A stretch of DNA of 64,000 nt from positions 2,418,001 to 2,482,000 of the forward strand of contig OX637798.1 in NCBI GenBank assembly GCA_951802425.1. Reading direction: 5' to 3'. The number at the start of each line of letters is the position of its first letter. The first letter of the stretch is position 1. The stretch comes from Clavaria fumosa (taxonomy: Eukaryota > Basidiomycota > Agaricomycetes > Agaricales > Clavariaceae). Positions 1 through 9,809 of this stretch are shown here, piece by piece. Both the position numbers and the translations under genes were made by a program. The notes under the pieces are model-generated. The model was not told the DNA's origin. It searched no databases and saw only the letters and a list, made by a program, of their open reading frames with translations.

Positions 1-1265
1 TGTGGGATACAGTCACTGGTGTTCATCTGCAGACACTTGAGGGCCATTCTAATTATGTCAGATCAGTGTCATTCTCTTCAGATGGCACAAGGATTGTTTC
101 AGGGTCTTTTGACAAGACAGTGAGAGTGTGGGATACAGTCACTGGTGCTCATCTGCAGACACTTGAGGGCCATTCTTATGGGGTCACATCAGTGTCATTC
201 TCTCCAGATGGCACAAGGATTGTTTCAGGGTCTGAAGACAGCACAATGAGAGTGTGGGATACAGTCACTGGTGTTCATCTGCAGACACTTGAGGGCCATT
301 CTAATTATGTCAGATCAGTGTCATTCTCTTCAGATGGCACAAGGATAGTTTCAGGGTCTGCTGACCAGACAGTGAGAGTGTGGGATACAGTCACTGGTGT
401 TCATCTGCAGACACTTGAGGGCCATTCTGATTGGGTCAGATCAGTGTCATTCTCTTCAGATGGCACAAGGATAGTTTCAGGGTCTGATGACCAGACAGTG
501 AGAGTGTGGGATACAGTCACTGGTGTTCATCTGCAGACACTTGAGGGCCATTCTGATTGGGTCAGATCAGTGTCATTCTCTTCAGATGGCACAAGGATTG
601 TTTCAGGGTCTTCTGACAAGACAGTGAGAGTGTGGGATACAGTCACTGGTGCTCATCTGCAGACACTTGAGGGCCATTCTTATGGGGTCACATCAGTGTC
701 ATTCTCTCCAGATGGCACAAGGATTGTTTCAGGGTCTTCTGACAAGACAGTGAGAGTGTGGGATACAGTCACTGGTGTTCATCTGCAGACACTTGAGGGC
801 CATTCTAATTATGTCAGATCAGTGTCATTCTCTTCAGATGGCACAAGGATTGTTTCAGGGTCTTCTGACAAGACAGTGAGAGTGTGGGATACAGTCACTG
901 GTGCTCATCTGCAGACACTTGAGGGCCATTCTCATGGGGTCAGATCAGTGTCATTCTCTCCAGATGGCACAAGGATTGTTTCAGGGTCTTCTGACAAGAC
1001 AGTGAGAGTGTGGGATACAGTCACTGGTGTTCATCTGCAGACACTTGAGGGCCATTCTAATTATGTCAGATCAGTGTCATTCTCTTCAGATGGCACAAGG
1101 ATAGTTTCAGGGTCTGCTGACCAGACAGTGAGAGTGTGGGATACAGTCACTGGTGTTCATCTGCAGACACTTGAGGGCCATTCTGATTGGGTCAGATCAG
1201 TGCCATTCTCTTCAGATGGCACAAGGATAGTTTCAGGGTCTGATGATGAGACAGTGAGAGTATGG
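1..1265 (+). repeat. 126-bp tandem WD40-coding repeats (NWD-0)
   Basis: Ten units of 126 bp in one exon, each starting near a recurring tgtgggatacagtcactgg. Neighbouring units differ at only a few bases, so the array is a good substrate for unequal exchange. Confidence 0.95.
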
Positions 1266-1547
1266 GATGCAGGAACTGGGGTCCTTCACATCATTCACAG
1301 TGATTCAAACTGTGGGAGGTCATGGCCATACCTCATCAATAATGGATGGATATCCATTTCTTTCACAAGGCACAGGCTTTGTTGGATACCTGTGGCTTAT
1401 CGTAGCTATCCTGACACAAATGCGTCCACTATTGATCAAATGGCAGTGGTCACACCCCAGAATTCCATTATTTTTCTCCATTTCACTGCCTTGCATTCCT
1501 ACCTCCATACACAGTTCCAAATACCTCTGCCTTCATATAATTCTTAG
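1..1547 (+). CDS. NACHT-WD40 NLR gene NWD-0, 3' end only
   Basis: This is the last exon of an NWD-type NLR gene cut by the window edge; the frame is open from base 3. It encodes ten WD40 repeats of 42 residues (EGHSxxVxSVSFSxDGTRIVSGSxDxTVRVWDTVTG) and then a non-WD tail of about 85 residues with GRSWPYLINNGW and the terminal IPLPSYNS shared by all paralogues here. In the family, WD40 repeats form beta-propellers that act as the ligand sensor of a STAND NTPase. The repeats are nearly identical at DNA level and differ mainly at the two residues after GHS, the residue before SVSF, and around SGSxDx. The NACHT part must lie to the left of the window. Family assignment is certain by comparison with the complete paralogues; the ligand is unknown. 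Confidence 0.93.
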   Translation, partial: WDTVTGVHLQTLEGHSNYVRSVSFSSDGTRIVSGSFDKTVRVWDTVTGAHLQTLEGHSYGVTSVSFSPDGTRIVSGSEDSTMRVWDTVTGVHLQTLEGHSNYVRSVSFSSDGTRIVSGSADQTVRVWDTVTGVHLQTLEGHSDWVRSVSFSSDGTRIVSGSDDQTVRVWDTVTGVHLQTLEGHSDWVRSVSFSSDGTRIVSGSSDKTVRVWDTVTGAHLQTLEGHSYGVTSVSFSPDGTRIVSGSSDKTVRVWDTVTGVHLQTLEGHSNYVRSVSFSSDGTRIVSGSSDKTVRVWDTVTGAHLQTLEGHSHGVRSVSFSPDGTRIVSGSSDKTVRVWDTVTGVHLQTLEGHSNYVRSVSFSSDGTRIVSGSADQTVRVWDTVTGVHLQTLEGHSDWVRSVPFSSDGTRIVSGSDDETVRVWDAGTGVLHIIHSDSNCGRSWPYLINNGWISISFTRHRLCWIPVAYRSYPDTNASTIDQMAVVTPQNSIIFLHFTALHSYLHTQFQIPLPSYNS

Positions 1548-2353
1548 CTCCTGTCCATGGGATCCCCCACCAAGCACAGGCCCAGGGGTGTTAAGATGGT
1601 GAAATGAGGAATAAAAAATAACTTGAATCAAAATGTGTACTTGAATCTTAGTGAGAGGATTTGTATAACAGCCTCAGTCACTTCTTTTGTATGTCAGAGG
1701 TCTGAATAATAATCAGAGCTGCCAAATTGCTGCAGGAAGCCTTGTGCCATTGGTTTCAAGTCCATAAGCACAGCACTTCCCAGCATTGAATATGTAGCCC
1801 CCAGAGACTTCCTGACACAGTTATTTTTTCATGCAACATGCTTAGGCAAGAAGATATACAGGTATTGTTAGAAATCCATGCCCCAATGGGTTGAAGCAAG
1901 AATGTTATGATAGCACCATCACACTAACAAATTTACCTCAAGAGAGACAAGGCTGATAATGAGCAGAGGCAAAGCTGATAACAGACGAAGTAATGCTGAT
2001 GTACAGAGAATGAAAACTCCACCTCATGAAGAGACATATTTTGATCAAGATTACATCCAGGTCAGAAGATAATGATAGATACAGCTGGTCACTGCAGGAA
2101 CGGAAAGAAGGCCAAAACAAAACAAAAAAAGGAAGGAAAAAAATTAACCGAGAGACAACACCGCTGAGATGCACGAGGGGAGGTGTTCCGCATTGACGAC
2201 TATCATGAGCGAGTAGCGATAGATACAAAAAAACAAGAAAAGGGTAAAGGTGGGGAGAGGCTGAATGGCTGAATGGCAAAAAAATGAATAGATTATGCAC
2301 TATTACAAGGCGAGCACTTGAGACAAAGCCGCGAAATGAGAGGGTGTGGGCGT
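1548..2353. repeat. unit spacer: NWD 3' flank
   Basis: AT-rich non-coding flank that recurs after every NWD gene (also 17760-18581, 21670-22348, 31759-32858, 45983-46776, 55863-56661). It holds the NWD polyadenylation region and then the 3' flank of the convergent G-alpha copy. Antisense frames in it are broken differently in each copy by a varying A run, so I see no gene. Confidence 0.8.
1610..1615 (+). promoter_or_regulatory. polyadenylation signal AATAAA of NWD-0
   Basis: AATAAA about 63 bases after the stop codon, inside a segment (gaaatgaggaataaa) conserved at the same distance in every NWD copy. Confidence 0.55.
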
Positions 2354-4505
2354 TTACATTAGTTCTGCGTGGCGCAGGTGGTCTCGCAGTATGATCTCTT
2401 CGACTGAGCGAAAGTGGGCGGTTGGTCAGTCACAAGCTCGCTGAAAAGAGGCTGCGGATGGGGAGGGGAGACTAGAGGAGGCTTACCGGTGCCCAGGGTG
2501 ACCGCCGTGGATTCCGTATCCTGTGCGCACGGATACCATCAACGCAGAATGGGCGAAACGAAGGCCAATACGTACAATGACTGAAGTAAGGTGGAAGAAG
2601 AAGGGGCGTGGCTCGGGGGAGTGTTTCCGTTGTATCTCTCTGATGTGCTGCTGGAAGTCTTGAGAAGGCAACCATCAACCAATAAGGAAAGAAGAGAAAT
2701 GAAATGGGATAGAACGACACGAACACTTGGTCGTAGTAGGCAGGTCGTTCTTCCGATCGCCAAGGCTGGGCACGCTGTCCTTGATGCGGACGCCGCGGCG
2801 CAGCTTCGAGTCGAGGATGTCGCACTTTTTGAGGAAGAGGATCATCTGCGTTTGTGCTAGCCACTTGCACGCGCATACCGCCTGCCACAGCAGGTAGCTG
2901 TCCTCGAGCCTGTTCACGCGCCGGTCCTCCTCGAGCTTCTCGTCGAAGTACGAGATGGGCGCGAGGAAGATGACCGCGTTCATGTTGTCGAAGGAGGAGT
3001 GCCATGCTGCGCGCTGGCGCACTGTGAAGATGTGGGGGGGAGTTGGTCAGCCGGCCTGGACACCCTCGGGTGTAAGTGGTACGCACGGATGACCGGGTCC
3101 TGCCCACGTCGTACATGAGCCATTCTTGGCCAACCTTGCAACCTGTATCGATTTAATGGAGCAGCGGTCAGGATGAAGGCCACTTTCAAAGGGAGGGGGG
3201 GGAATGGAACGGACACGAATTTGTACTCCTGCACGCCAAGCGTGCGCAGACGGACTCGAATGACATCTGCGTCCGTCGGCTGGTAGTGGCGCGTGGCGGC
3301 TCGCTCGACGTCGTTCAGGAAGCTGCGCAGGGGCAAAGCGGGTCAGCACGCAGCACAGCAACGAAAGAGCAATAATAATAACAATAAAGCAATAGTCCCG
3401 AACGTCACGTCGATACGCACAATCCTGGGGTCTCCTCGCGCCTGACGTTCCGCTTGGTCAGAGCAGACCGCAACATAGGGTCTTCCCATATCGCCTTCAT
3501 GTCGTCCGCGCGCAACGCAATGACTGCCGTGATGTCGTTCAGCTCCGCGCCCCAACCGCGCCTCGCAACAGGGGTCGGCTGCTGCGCCTCTCCCGCAGCA
3601 GCAGCAGCAGCGACGGCGGCCCGCCCACAGCGGAAGCGGTCCAGTGCGGTCTTCCATCCGTTGTGCGAGTTGATCGAGAACTCTTGCCGCTGCTGCACGC
3701 AGAACGCTGGGGCTCGTGTCCGTGTCGTCGAACGGCGCGGCGGTCGTGATGGAGGTGGAGTGCACCTCGCTCGCGGCGGCGCCGAGACGCCGCTCGAATG
3801 CGCCGCAGCGGCTCGAGGGGAAGCTTCAGGCGACGGTGTTTTTCGGTGAAACGCTGCTGCTGCAGGTGGTGTGCTTGCAGCGAGGCCGGTGGGGGCGGCA
3901 GCTGTGGTGGCGGAGGAAAAGGGGGCGCCTGTAGCGGTGGGCGGGGGAGAGGGAGTGGAGGTTTAGGAGCGCCGAGCCATTTCGTCGGAGGGGAGGTCGA
4001 GCACGGTGTTGACATTGCGGACGTGGTTGAGCTGGATGACGGCGCGCCATGAGACGCGTTCTTCCTGCTATTCACGGCGGGCGTAGGTGAGCTGGAAGTC
4101 TGTGGTGCATTTGTGTGGTGGGGATTCCACAAGCATTAGTGGTAGGATCAAAGAGCGTCAGAGTGGGATCACCAAGAGATGAGTGGCGCACTTTTGAGGG
4201 TAGCGGATTTACCTGGTAGACGTCGTTTGATCAGCCAGTGAAAAGCAGTGAGATTAATGATGATGGACGTGGGTGTGGGAGAAATAATAAGACGCACGGC
4301 TCTCGCTCTGTCCCAGGAGGGAGACCTTGACGCGACGCTTCTTGCATCGGAGCGCCGCCTTTTCCTGACGGATCTGCTCGTCGATCTCCTCGCCGACGCG
4401 GCGGGCGTGGGACTCGGCGAGCTCGCGCGCCCCGTGCTTTGCCGGCGTCTCGTCGCGTGGGGGCAAGAGGGCGGCGGCGAGTGGGTCGTCGTTGTTGATG
4501 CGCAA
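2354..4505 (-). pseudogene. G-alpha subunit pseudogene, copy 1
   Basis: Broken gene for a heterotrimeric G-protein alpha subunit of the type expanded in agaricomycetes. Going 5' to 3' on the minus strand: an N-terminal helix with EIDEQIRQEKAAL, the P-loop region LLGQSES split by an intron (4310-4320), the helical domain (TYARRE, SWRAVIQLN), DDMKAIWEDPMLRSAL, the switch I region ADVIRVRLRTLGVQEYKF, a YDVGG-like switch II, the nucleotide motif region (KKCD in place of NKCD), and the C-terminal SVEEIILRDHLRHAELM next to the stop at 2354-2356. Lesions: the start codon reads TTG in place of ATG (4503-4505), the P-loop glycine is changed at the splice junction, and a Trp codon is TAG at 4068-4070. 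The last lesion is shared with copies 2 and 4. Confidence 0.85.
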
Positions 4506-4761
4506 GTCTTGGACGGGGGTTCTGGGTGATTGATGGGGAGAAGGGGAAAGGGGGTGGAATGGAGGGGTGCGGGTACGGATACAGGTGAGGCGCGAGACGG
4601 GTGTCGTGGATGAGGAAGAGGAGGAGGAGGAGCGTTGTAGGATTCAAAAGATGAGAGAAATTTGTTGTTTCGTAATCGAATCATCGAATGAAATTCCTTC
4701 CCCAAACTGGAAGTTGAATCATCGATCGCATTCGACCGAGATTTGATGAGTCAGAGATCTC
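4506..4761. other. G-alpha 5' flank, left of the Ngaro insertion
   Basis: Upstream flank of G-alpha copy 1, matching 24507 onwards, 48929 onwards and 58800 onwards in other units, with a GAG/GGA microsatellite near 4612-4634. It is cut at 4761 by the Ngaro element and resumes at 10645. Confidence 0.7.
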
Positions 4762-4914
4762 ACACTTCACGCCTCATGGGGCAGAGGAAAGAGAAGGGGT
4801 TGTAAATTATCATTAATAAATAGAGGGTGACTGAGTCTGAGTTCTGGGGGAGTAAGGCGGTCAACCAGAAGGGTGTGACCTCCTAACTGGGTTGTGCCGG
4901 GGCGGGGGAGCCCC
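4762..4914 (-). repeat. Ngaro repeat B2
   Basis: A 153-bp terminal block that begins acacttcacg and ends gagcccc, repeated at 5097-5249. Confidence 0.9.
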
Positions 4915-4945
4915 TGCAGACTCAATCAAGGGAGAGGAGGGAGGG

Positions 4946-5096
4946 TACAAAAACTGAGGAGGAAGCTACGAAGGGTTCTACAATATGGAGATGGAGGTGG
5001 TAGAGGGAAAGAGGCACCGGGATGTTCGGAGTTACAAATCCGGCTTGGTTTGAGATGTCGATCTCGAGCTCGTTCCGGGCTGAGATCGGTCATCTC
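4946..5096 (-). repeat. Ngaro repeat A2
   Basis: A 151-bp block that begins tacaaaaactgagg and ends gatcggtcatctc, repeated at 10494-10644. It is separated from B2 by about 31 bp of purine-rich sequence. Confidence 0.9.
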
Positions 5097-5249
5097 ACAC
5101 TTCACGCCTCATGGGGCAGAGGAAAGAGAAGGGGTTGTAAATTATCATTAATAAATAGAGGGTGACTGAGTCTGAGTTCTGGGGGAGTAAGGCGGTCAAC
5201 CAGAAGGGTGTGACCTCCTAACTGGGTTGTGCCGGGGCGGGGGAGCCCC
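5097..5249 (-). repeat. Ngaro repeat B1
   Basis: Second copy of the 153-bp block. The stop codon of the recombinase ORF (5218) lies inside it. Confidence 0.9.
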
Positions 5250-6255
5250 CCACAGCGAGCGGAGCCGCGACCCCGGAACGGCGCCCAAACCGAGACTCTT
5301 CGTTGATTAGTTCGACATGTAAGGCCGCAATCTCAGGCGCATTCCTCCAGTAACGCAGGAAGCTGTCCGAGTCCCAGCGCCCCATGACACGTACCACGTC
5401 AGGGTGCACGCCACGCAGCAGAAGTTCCGTAGTCCCACCTATGCGAAAGCAGTGACCAGAAAAACGCCCGAGACCCAGGTGTTCGAAGATTACATTACAG
5501 CGTCTGAGGAAGGCGGACCCAGAGAGTACTGCAAACTCTCCAGATGAAAGGCGATAGCACGCAAGAGGAAGATCCAACTCTTGCAACAAGCCATTGACAC
5601 TGAGGTGGTTTTCGAGGGCGGCAATGGGGTCCGATAGCCCACGTTGGCGGCAAATCGCGATATCCTCGCCTCTGGACCTGAGCATCTTCGTCCAAGGGAG
5701 GTGGAGAGTCCTTGAACCAAGGGACGACGAAGGTCCGGACAGGTTCCGGACTGAAGGGACAAGTGGGGCGGGAAGGGTTGAGCGGTTAGGTAGCAGTTCG
5801 CCCAGTCGGGCTTGGCCCCAGAATGCACAAGAGGCCATCGCTAGGATTGCTGCGTCCATCCCATCGGAGTAGTTGAGGTGGTTGCGGAGCGCAATTATAT
5901 GTGCTTGACGGATTGCAGGACGAGGGGCCCTCCGCGAAATGGTAGGCGCAAGGTTGTTCACTCCCCTGAGGACATATACGAGCATTTCTCCCCCACAGTA
6001 TGACAGTCCATGTAAAATATGCCAGGCCCGAATGCCTGCGAGGTCATTGCGAACAGCGGAAGCTGACCGCACGCCTAAGGATGATGCAGCGAAGGCGCAC
6101 AGGGTAAATTCTGGCACGGGGAGTGACAGGGCAATCCCTGAGGAGGAGCACCAAGAGGTGAAGCGAGCGATACCCCGGTTGTACAAGGCACGAGTGGAGG
6201 GTGCCCAGGCAGCCGTTATGGCTGTGGAGATGAGGTCGGAGTGTGCATGAGACAT
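5218..6255 (-). CDS. Ngaro tyrosine recombinase
   Basis: A 345-residue intact ORF from ATG at 6255. An N-terminal core-binding region (TRALYNRGIARFTSWC) precedes a phage-integrase-like catalytic domain: first arginine in GQARLGELL (R150), the H-x-x-R box GHCFRIGG (H268, R271), W294 in GRWDSDS, and the likely nucleophile Y302 in FLRYWRN. In this family the enzyme integrates a circular DNA copy without making a target duplication. It is downstream of the RT ORF, separated by about 240 bp that hold a short tandem repeat. All catalytic residues are visible, so the enzyme could be functional. Confidence 0.93.
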   Translation of the reverse strand: MSHAHSDLISTAITAAWAPSTRALYNRGIARFTSWCSSSGIALSLPVPEFTLCAFAASSLGVRSASAVRNDLAGIRAWHILHGLSYCGGEMLVYVLRGVNNLAPTISRRAPRPAIRQAHIIALRNHLNYSDGMDAAILAMASCAFWGQARLGELLPNRSTLPAPLVPSVRNLSGPSSSLGSRTLHLPWTKMLRSRGEDIAICRQRGLSDPIAALENHLSVNGLLQELDLPLACYRLSSGEFAVLSGSAFLRRCNVIFEHLGLGRFSGHCFRIGGTTELLLRGVHPDVVRVMGRWDSDSFLRYWRNAPEIAALHVELINEESRFGRRSGVAAPLAVGGSPAPAQPS

Positions 6256-6390
6256 GGAAAAACTTAAGACAGAAACGCAGAAAGTTTTGCGGTTGTCAGC
6301 CTCAGCTGCCTGCTCGAGGCTCCTGAATTATAATCAAGAGAAGGATGCAGACGAGTGAGGGTACACTGAAGGAAGATATACATCCAATGG

Positions 6391-6462
6391 GAGTCCAGGC
6401 CTTAGCTCAACATGGAGACTAACTACGAGTCCAGGCCTTAGCTCAACATGGAGACTAACTAC
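6391..6462. repeat. 36-bp tandem duplication in the Ngaro RT-YR gap
   Basis: Two adjacent copies (6391-6426 and 6427-6462) of a 36-bp unit that begins gagtccaggccttagctc. No role is evident. Confidence 0.85.
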
Positions 6463-6493
6463 GAAGACAGGTTGAAAACACGACAGGGCATCA

Positions 6494-8845
6494 TTAATAG
6501 AGGTCGAGAGGGGAACTAACAGGAGATACGAAGTCACGGAGGGCGGAGGGCACTGGGGCTAACGGCAGCAGCAAGTCCCATGCGAGGGGCGACCCGCGCG
6601 AGGGCAAGTCCGCCAAGTTCTCCTCTGACGCGATCCACGAGAATGAAAGATGAATGCGGAAGTCATGAATGAGCATGAGTGTTCGTCGCAGGGAGCTGTT
6701 CTGGAGGCTGTTTCTTGCATGGCCAGCTTTGAAAGCACCCACGACGCCAGCATTATCGGACCGAATGGTGAATCCCATGTTCGCACGGCAGAGCTTGACC
6801 AGCATTCCCGCTGCTAGTTCGACCGCCACCATCTCAGCCCAGCCTATGCTGCGTTCACTCGATTTCCAGGAGGGCACGAGTTTCCAGGATCTCCAACGTT
6901 CATTGATAACGAGCCCGAGCCCCCAGTCAGAGGCATCCACATGGATGACTTCATTACTAAGCAGTGGCACAGGCGTTATGCGCATCCCGCACCATGGGCG
7001 AGCTAGAGTAGTTTCCCACCACGCAAGGTCATCCATCGCGTCACGAGAGGGGTGGAGTTTTACGAAGAGCGACGAGTAGTTGTTGAACTTGCCAAGGAAG
7101 CGGTAAAGAGACGGCAGCCGAGTCCTGCTGAACCTGATGGCAACAGCGCAGTGGTTCAAAGAGCCGAGCAAGGATTCCATATCTTTCCTAGTGATAGAGC
7201 CGCTGCTGAGGCAGTCGGTGACTTTCTTAAGGAATTTAAGGCGTTTCGACTCTGGCAAGCAGACAGATTTGTCAATGATATTCCAGACAAACCCAAGGTA
7301 CTTGAACGAAGAGGCAAATGGCATGCATTTCCCGGGCTTTGCTGACCATGGCCATCCCAACGTGGAGGCGACAGAACGGATCAAGGATTCATCATAAGCA
7401 AAAACAGGGGCCAGGGACAAAGTGGCGGAGGCCGCTTGGGAAACGAGCACCTTGGAAGCACCAGCGGGCGTTTGGGAACCGGCCGCTTCGAGCGTCGGAG
7501 CCACCCTTGGGACTGGAAACCGCCAAAAGAGGAAATCATCTGCCCACTTTATAATCTTGTCCACCCCGAGGGCAAGGTAGATTGCTACTATAGCGTCAGC
7601 TACCCGGCCGAAAATTCCACTTGAGCTCGTGCAACCGAAACAACAGCAGTGATCAATGTAAAACGAACCATTCCAAGCGACGCATACATGGGGGCGATCA
7701 GTGGGGGAAGTAGGCATGCGGCGGTGAGCGGAGTCGACGTCAAACACGGCGACTTCTGTACCAAGAGGCGCATTCAGAACTGCAAGGAAGCAGTCCACCC
7801 AGCTTCCCCAGTCACACTGGAACAGGGACGCGTCGATGGCAGAGTTTGTCGAGGGAATGGAGGGGTTGTCACGGGGGAATGAGTGGTCGTTGATGACCCG
7901 GGCCTTCCCAGATGAGCAGTCAAAGACTACTCCAAGAGGAGCTGTGCGGAAGTGTCCTAGTATATTCGAGAGATTCATGCACAAGAAAGGGCCAGAGTAC
8001 CGTCCTAAGCGGAGCTCATTGGCAATGTGATCATCAATGATAGAGTGGTTTTCGAGTGCAGATTTATGGTTCGGAGGGGAGTAGGTACGATGAAGAATGG
8101 AAGATGTACCAATACGGAAGCCGAACTTAAGGCCTTCAACAACATCGGTAAATTTCTCAGAGTTTTTTGTGGAGAGCAGTAGGCGGTGCCATTCCTCCCA
8201 ATGCAAAGGAGTAACGATGGGCAAAAATTCAGGCCTGAGGATGGGACTGGCCACTGTGTTCACCTGACCCACAGAGTGAGCAGGCATGGGCGAAAGGGCA
8301 GGTGCTGACAGAGCATCCACGCGAGCCGTTGAAGCGGAAGCAGATACCGGCTTTGAATGTAGCAGGGGCACGCCAGTTTCCATCCTCACCCTTTGACAGG
8401 AAACCATTTCCCGATGAGGGGCAGTCCTTCCCATAATGCGAGGTTGCAAGGCAGACGAAGCATCGACCCCTTGGAGGGCCTGCACGGGGCCCGTGTCCGA
8501 TGCCCGCCCCACTTCCCGCCCCACTTCGCGGCTGTCTGCGCCCACTATTTGCGGGAGGGGCGCCCCCCACCTGAGCCCGAAAGGGCCGCGGGATCTGCCC
8601 GGCATTAAACGATGCCAGGAAGGACGTGATCTGCGTGGACCGGTCACGATCCACAATGTCCTGCCATACGTGATAGTGGAAGATGGCAGGCGAGAATCCA
8701 GCAGAGTCCTGTAACCAACTGTGACGAATGCGAATATCGTAGAGCACATAGAGTCGGAATTGCTCCGCGAAGTCAGAGCGAGAAGTAATGACAGAGAAGT
8801 GGGTCCGAAAGGCATTTGCAATGGCAGAGCGAAGAGGCGAGGCAA
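6494..8845 (-). CDS. Ngaro reverse transcriptase-RNase H
   Basis: A 783-residue open frame. The recognisable polyprotein begins near 8400 (SAPALSPMPAHSVGQVN); the upstream part overlaps gag in another frame and has no ATG start, so translation probably enters by frameshift or reinitiation. The RT catalytic box is KWADDFLF (about 7530-7550), preceded by the FDVDSAHRRMPTS region. The RNase H-like domain follows: HVDASDWGLGL (about 6925-6960), GWAEMVAVELAAG, RSDNAGVVGAFKAG, and SEENLADLPSRG (about 6590-6625). The frame has no internal stops. It makes the DNA copy of the element. Confidence 0.9.
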   Translation of the reverse strand: MPRLFALPLQMPFGPTSLSLLLALTSRSNSDSMCSTIFAFVTVGYRTLLDSRLPSSTITYGRTLWIVTGPRRSRPSWHRLMPGRSRGPFGLRWGAPLPQIVGADSREVGREVGRASDTGPVQALQGVDASSALQPRIMGRTAPHREMVSCQRVRMETGVPLLHSKPVSASASTARVDALSAPALSPMPAHSVGQVNTVASPILRPEFLPIVTPLHWEEWHRLLLSTKNSEKFTDVVEGLKFGFRIGTSSILHRTYSPPNHKSALENHSIIDDHIANELRLGRYSGPFLCMNLSNILGHFRTAPLGVVFDCSSGKARVINDHSFPRDNPSIPSTNSAIDASLFQCDWGSWVDCFLAVLNAPLGTEVAVFDVDSAHRRMPTSPTDRPHVCVAWNGSFYIDHCCCFGCTSSSGIFGRVADAIVAIYLALGVDKIIKWADDFLFWRFPVPRVAPTLEAAGSQTPAGASKVLVSQAASATLSLAPVFAYDESLIRSVASTLGWPWSAKPGKCMPFASSFKYLGFVWNIIDKSVCLPESKRLKFLKKVTDCLSSGSITRKDMESLLGSLNHCAVAIRFSRTRLPSLYRFLGKFNNYSSLFVKLHPSRDAMDDLAWWETTLARPWCGMRITPVPLLSNEVIHVDASDWGLGLVINERWRSWKLVPSWKSSERSIGWAEMVAVELAAGMLVKLCRANMGFTIRSDNAGVVGAFKAGHARNSLQNSSLRRTLMLIHDFRIHLSFSWIASEENLADLPSRGSPLAWDLLLPLAPVPSALRDFVSPVSSPLDLY

Positions 8846-9809
8846 GGTAGCGATTAATCATGTTGCAGAGACGGGGCCACGCTTCCGCAAATTCCACAAA
8901 GGAGATTGAAGTCTCCCCAGACTCATCGAGGCTAGGCTGCTTGAATTCCAATGCGTCAGAATCCCCAACCGTGAGGGTGCCCATGGCACGGTCCACAGAG
9001 AACAACGTGGCCCGGCAACGCGAGTTCGACAGCAAGTGAAGAGGAATGTGCTTACGCCAACCCTGCTCCAAAATGCGGATTATGAGGGGAGGTTCGACAA
9101 TCTTATTTGGGTCTAGTTGAACATCTGATTCTACAAGGGTGAGGGGTGCTGCTGAGGCACTCCGGAGGACCGCATGGAGGGGGTCCAAAGGCAAAGAAGA
9201 AAGCTGTTGCAAAGCAGGGGCAGAGGCGAATGCTTGGTCAAGCCTTGCAGGATCAACTGCACGCCTATCAACATCCTGACTAGCCTCATTTGAGGGCACC
9301 AGACCTGCCGAGGCAGCTGCCTCTAAGGCAGACGACACAGAGGCCGCAATAATATCACGGAGAATGTCTATGGAGAAGGTCGAACCTGGTACCTTTGAAA
9401 GTACCGGTGCCCCTTGGCCTGCCAGGGGATTGACTGCTGAGTGGGTGGTACCAGGATCCGGCAAACCCAAGGGTCTCGTCCCCTGGCCTGCAAGGGGAGC
9501 AGGAGCAGGCAAACTCCTCGCAGCAAGCCCAAACGCGGGCGCCAGCGGCCGAACTGCGGCTGGGTCAGACAAAGGGATCACAAAACGCCTGGAGAATGCA
9601 CACCCACCCTGTCCAGGAGCTGGCAACAGGGGATCACGGGCAGGCGACGAAGGTGCATCTACACTATGCACAGAGGGTCCAGACCCTCGAGGGAAGACCG
9701 ATGGGACATCCCCTACGACAAAAGTCACAAAACATCCAAATGATGATGGACTAGGACACACCCGACATGCCAGGACCTGACAGCGGTGGCCTGGGGACCG
9801 AGGGTCCAA
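8229..9809 (-). CDS. Ngaro gag, C-terminal part with zinc knuckle
   Basis: A 526-residue open frame without an ATG start; it overlaps the upstream gag frame (9751-10449) by 59 bases. A helical capsid-like middle region is followed by an Arg/Gly/Pro-rich stretch, a CCHC knuckle CFVCLATSHYGKDC (C-x2-C-x4-H-x4-C), and a Cys/His cluster CFRFNGSRGCSVSTCPFAHA typical of Ngaro gag tails. It overlaps the start of the RT frame, as expected for a gag-pol frame change. Continuity with the upstream frame, by +1 shift, intron or mutation, is not resolved. Confidence 0.8.
   Translation of the reverse strand: MDPRSPGHRCQVLACRVCPSPSSFGCFVTFVVGDVPSVFPRGSGPSVHSVDAPSSPARDPLLPAPGQGGCAFSRRFVIPLSDPAAVRPLAPAFGLAARSLPAPAPLAGQGTRPLGLPDPGTTHSAVNPLAGQGAPVLSKVPGSTFSIDILRDIIAASVSSALEAAASAGLVPSNEASQDVDRRAVDPARLDQAFASAPALQQLSSLPLDPLHAVLRSASAAPLTLVESDVQLDPNKIVEPPLIIRILEQGWRKHIPLHLLSNSRCRATLFSVDRAMGTLTVGDSDALEFKQPSLDESGETSISFVEFAEAWPRLCNMINRYLASPLRSAIANAFRTHFSVITSRSDFAEQFRLYVLYDIRIRHSWLQDSAGFSPAIFHYHVWQDIVDRDRSTQITSFLASFNAGQIPRPFRAQVGGAPPANSGRRQPRSGAGSGAGIGHGPRAGPPRGRCFVCLATSHYGKDCPSSGNGFLSKGEDGNWRAPATFKAGICFRFNGSRGCSVSTCPFAHACSLCGSGEHSGQSHPQA

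Noticed and set aside
1..1265. Regular direct repeats as a CRISPR array
   Set aside because: The 126-bp repeats have no unique spacers and translate continuously as WD40 blades; the genome is eukaryotic.
2472..3116. Long Arg/Pro-rich ORFs in G-alpha and NHX regions (for example 2472-3116, 3539-4132, 23493-24146, 36070-36621)
   Set aside because: They are GC-rich shadow frames of G-alpha or NHX coding sequence with low-complexity composition.
3367..3386. AAT microsatellites in G-alpha introns (3367, 23359, 33880, 47806, 57694)
   Set aside because: Simple length variants between units; useful as markers but without a visible function.
2354..4505. Functional pairing of G-alpha signalling with the NLRs
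   Set aside because: The neighbourhood repeats, but all G-alpha copies are broken and the NHX copies lack their 5' half, so co-duplication explains the linkage.
5218..6255. Phage integrase or prophage
   Set aside because: The tyrosine recombinase is downstream of a reverse transcriptase-RNase H and inside split direct repeats, which defines a Ngaro-type retroelement.
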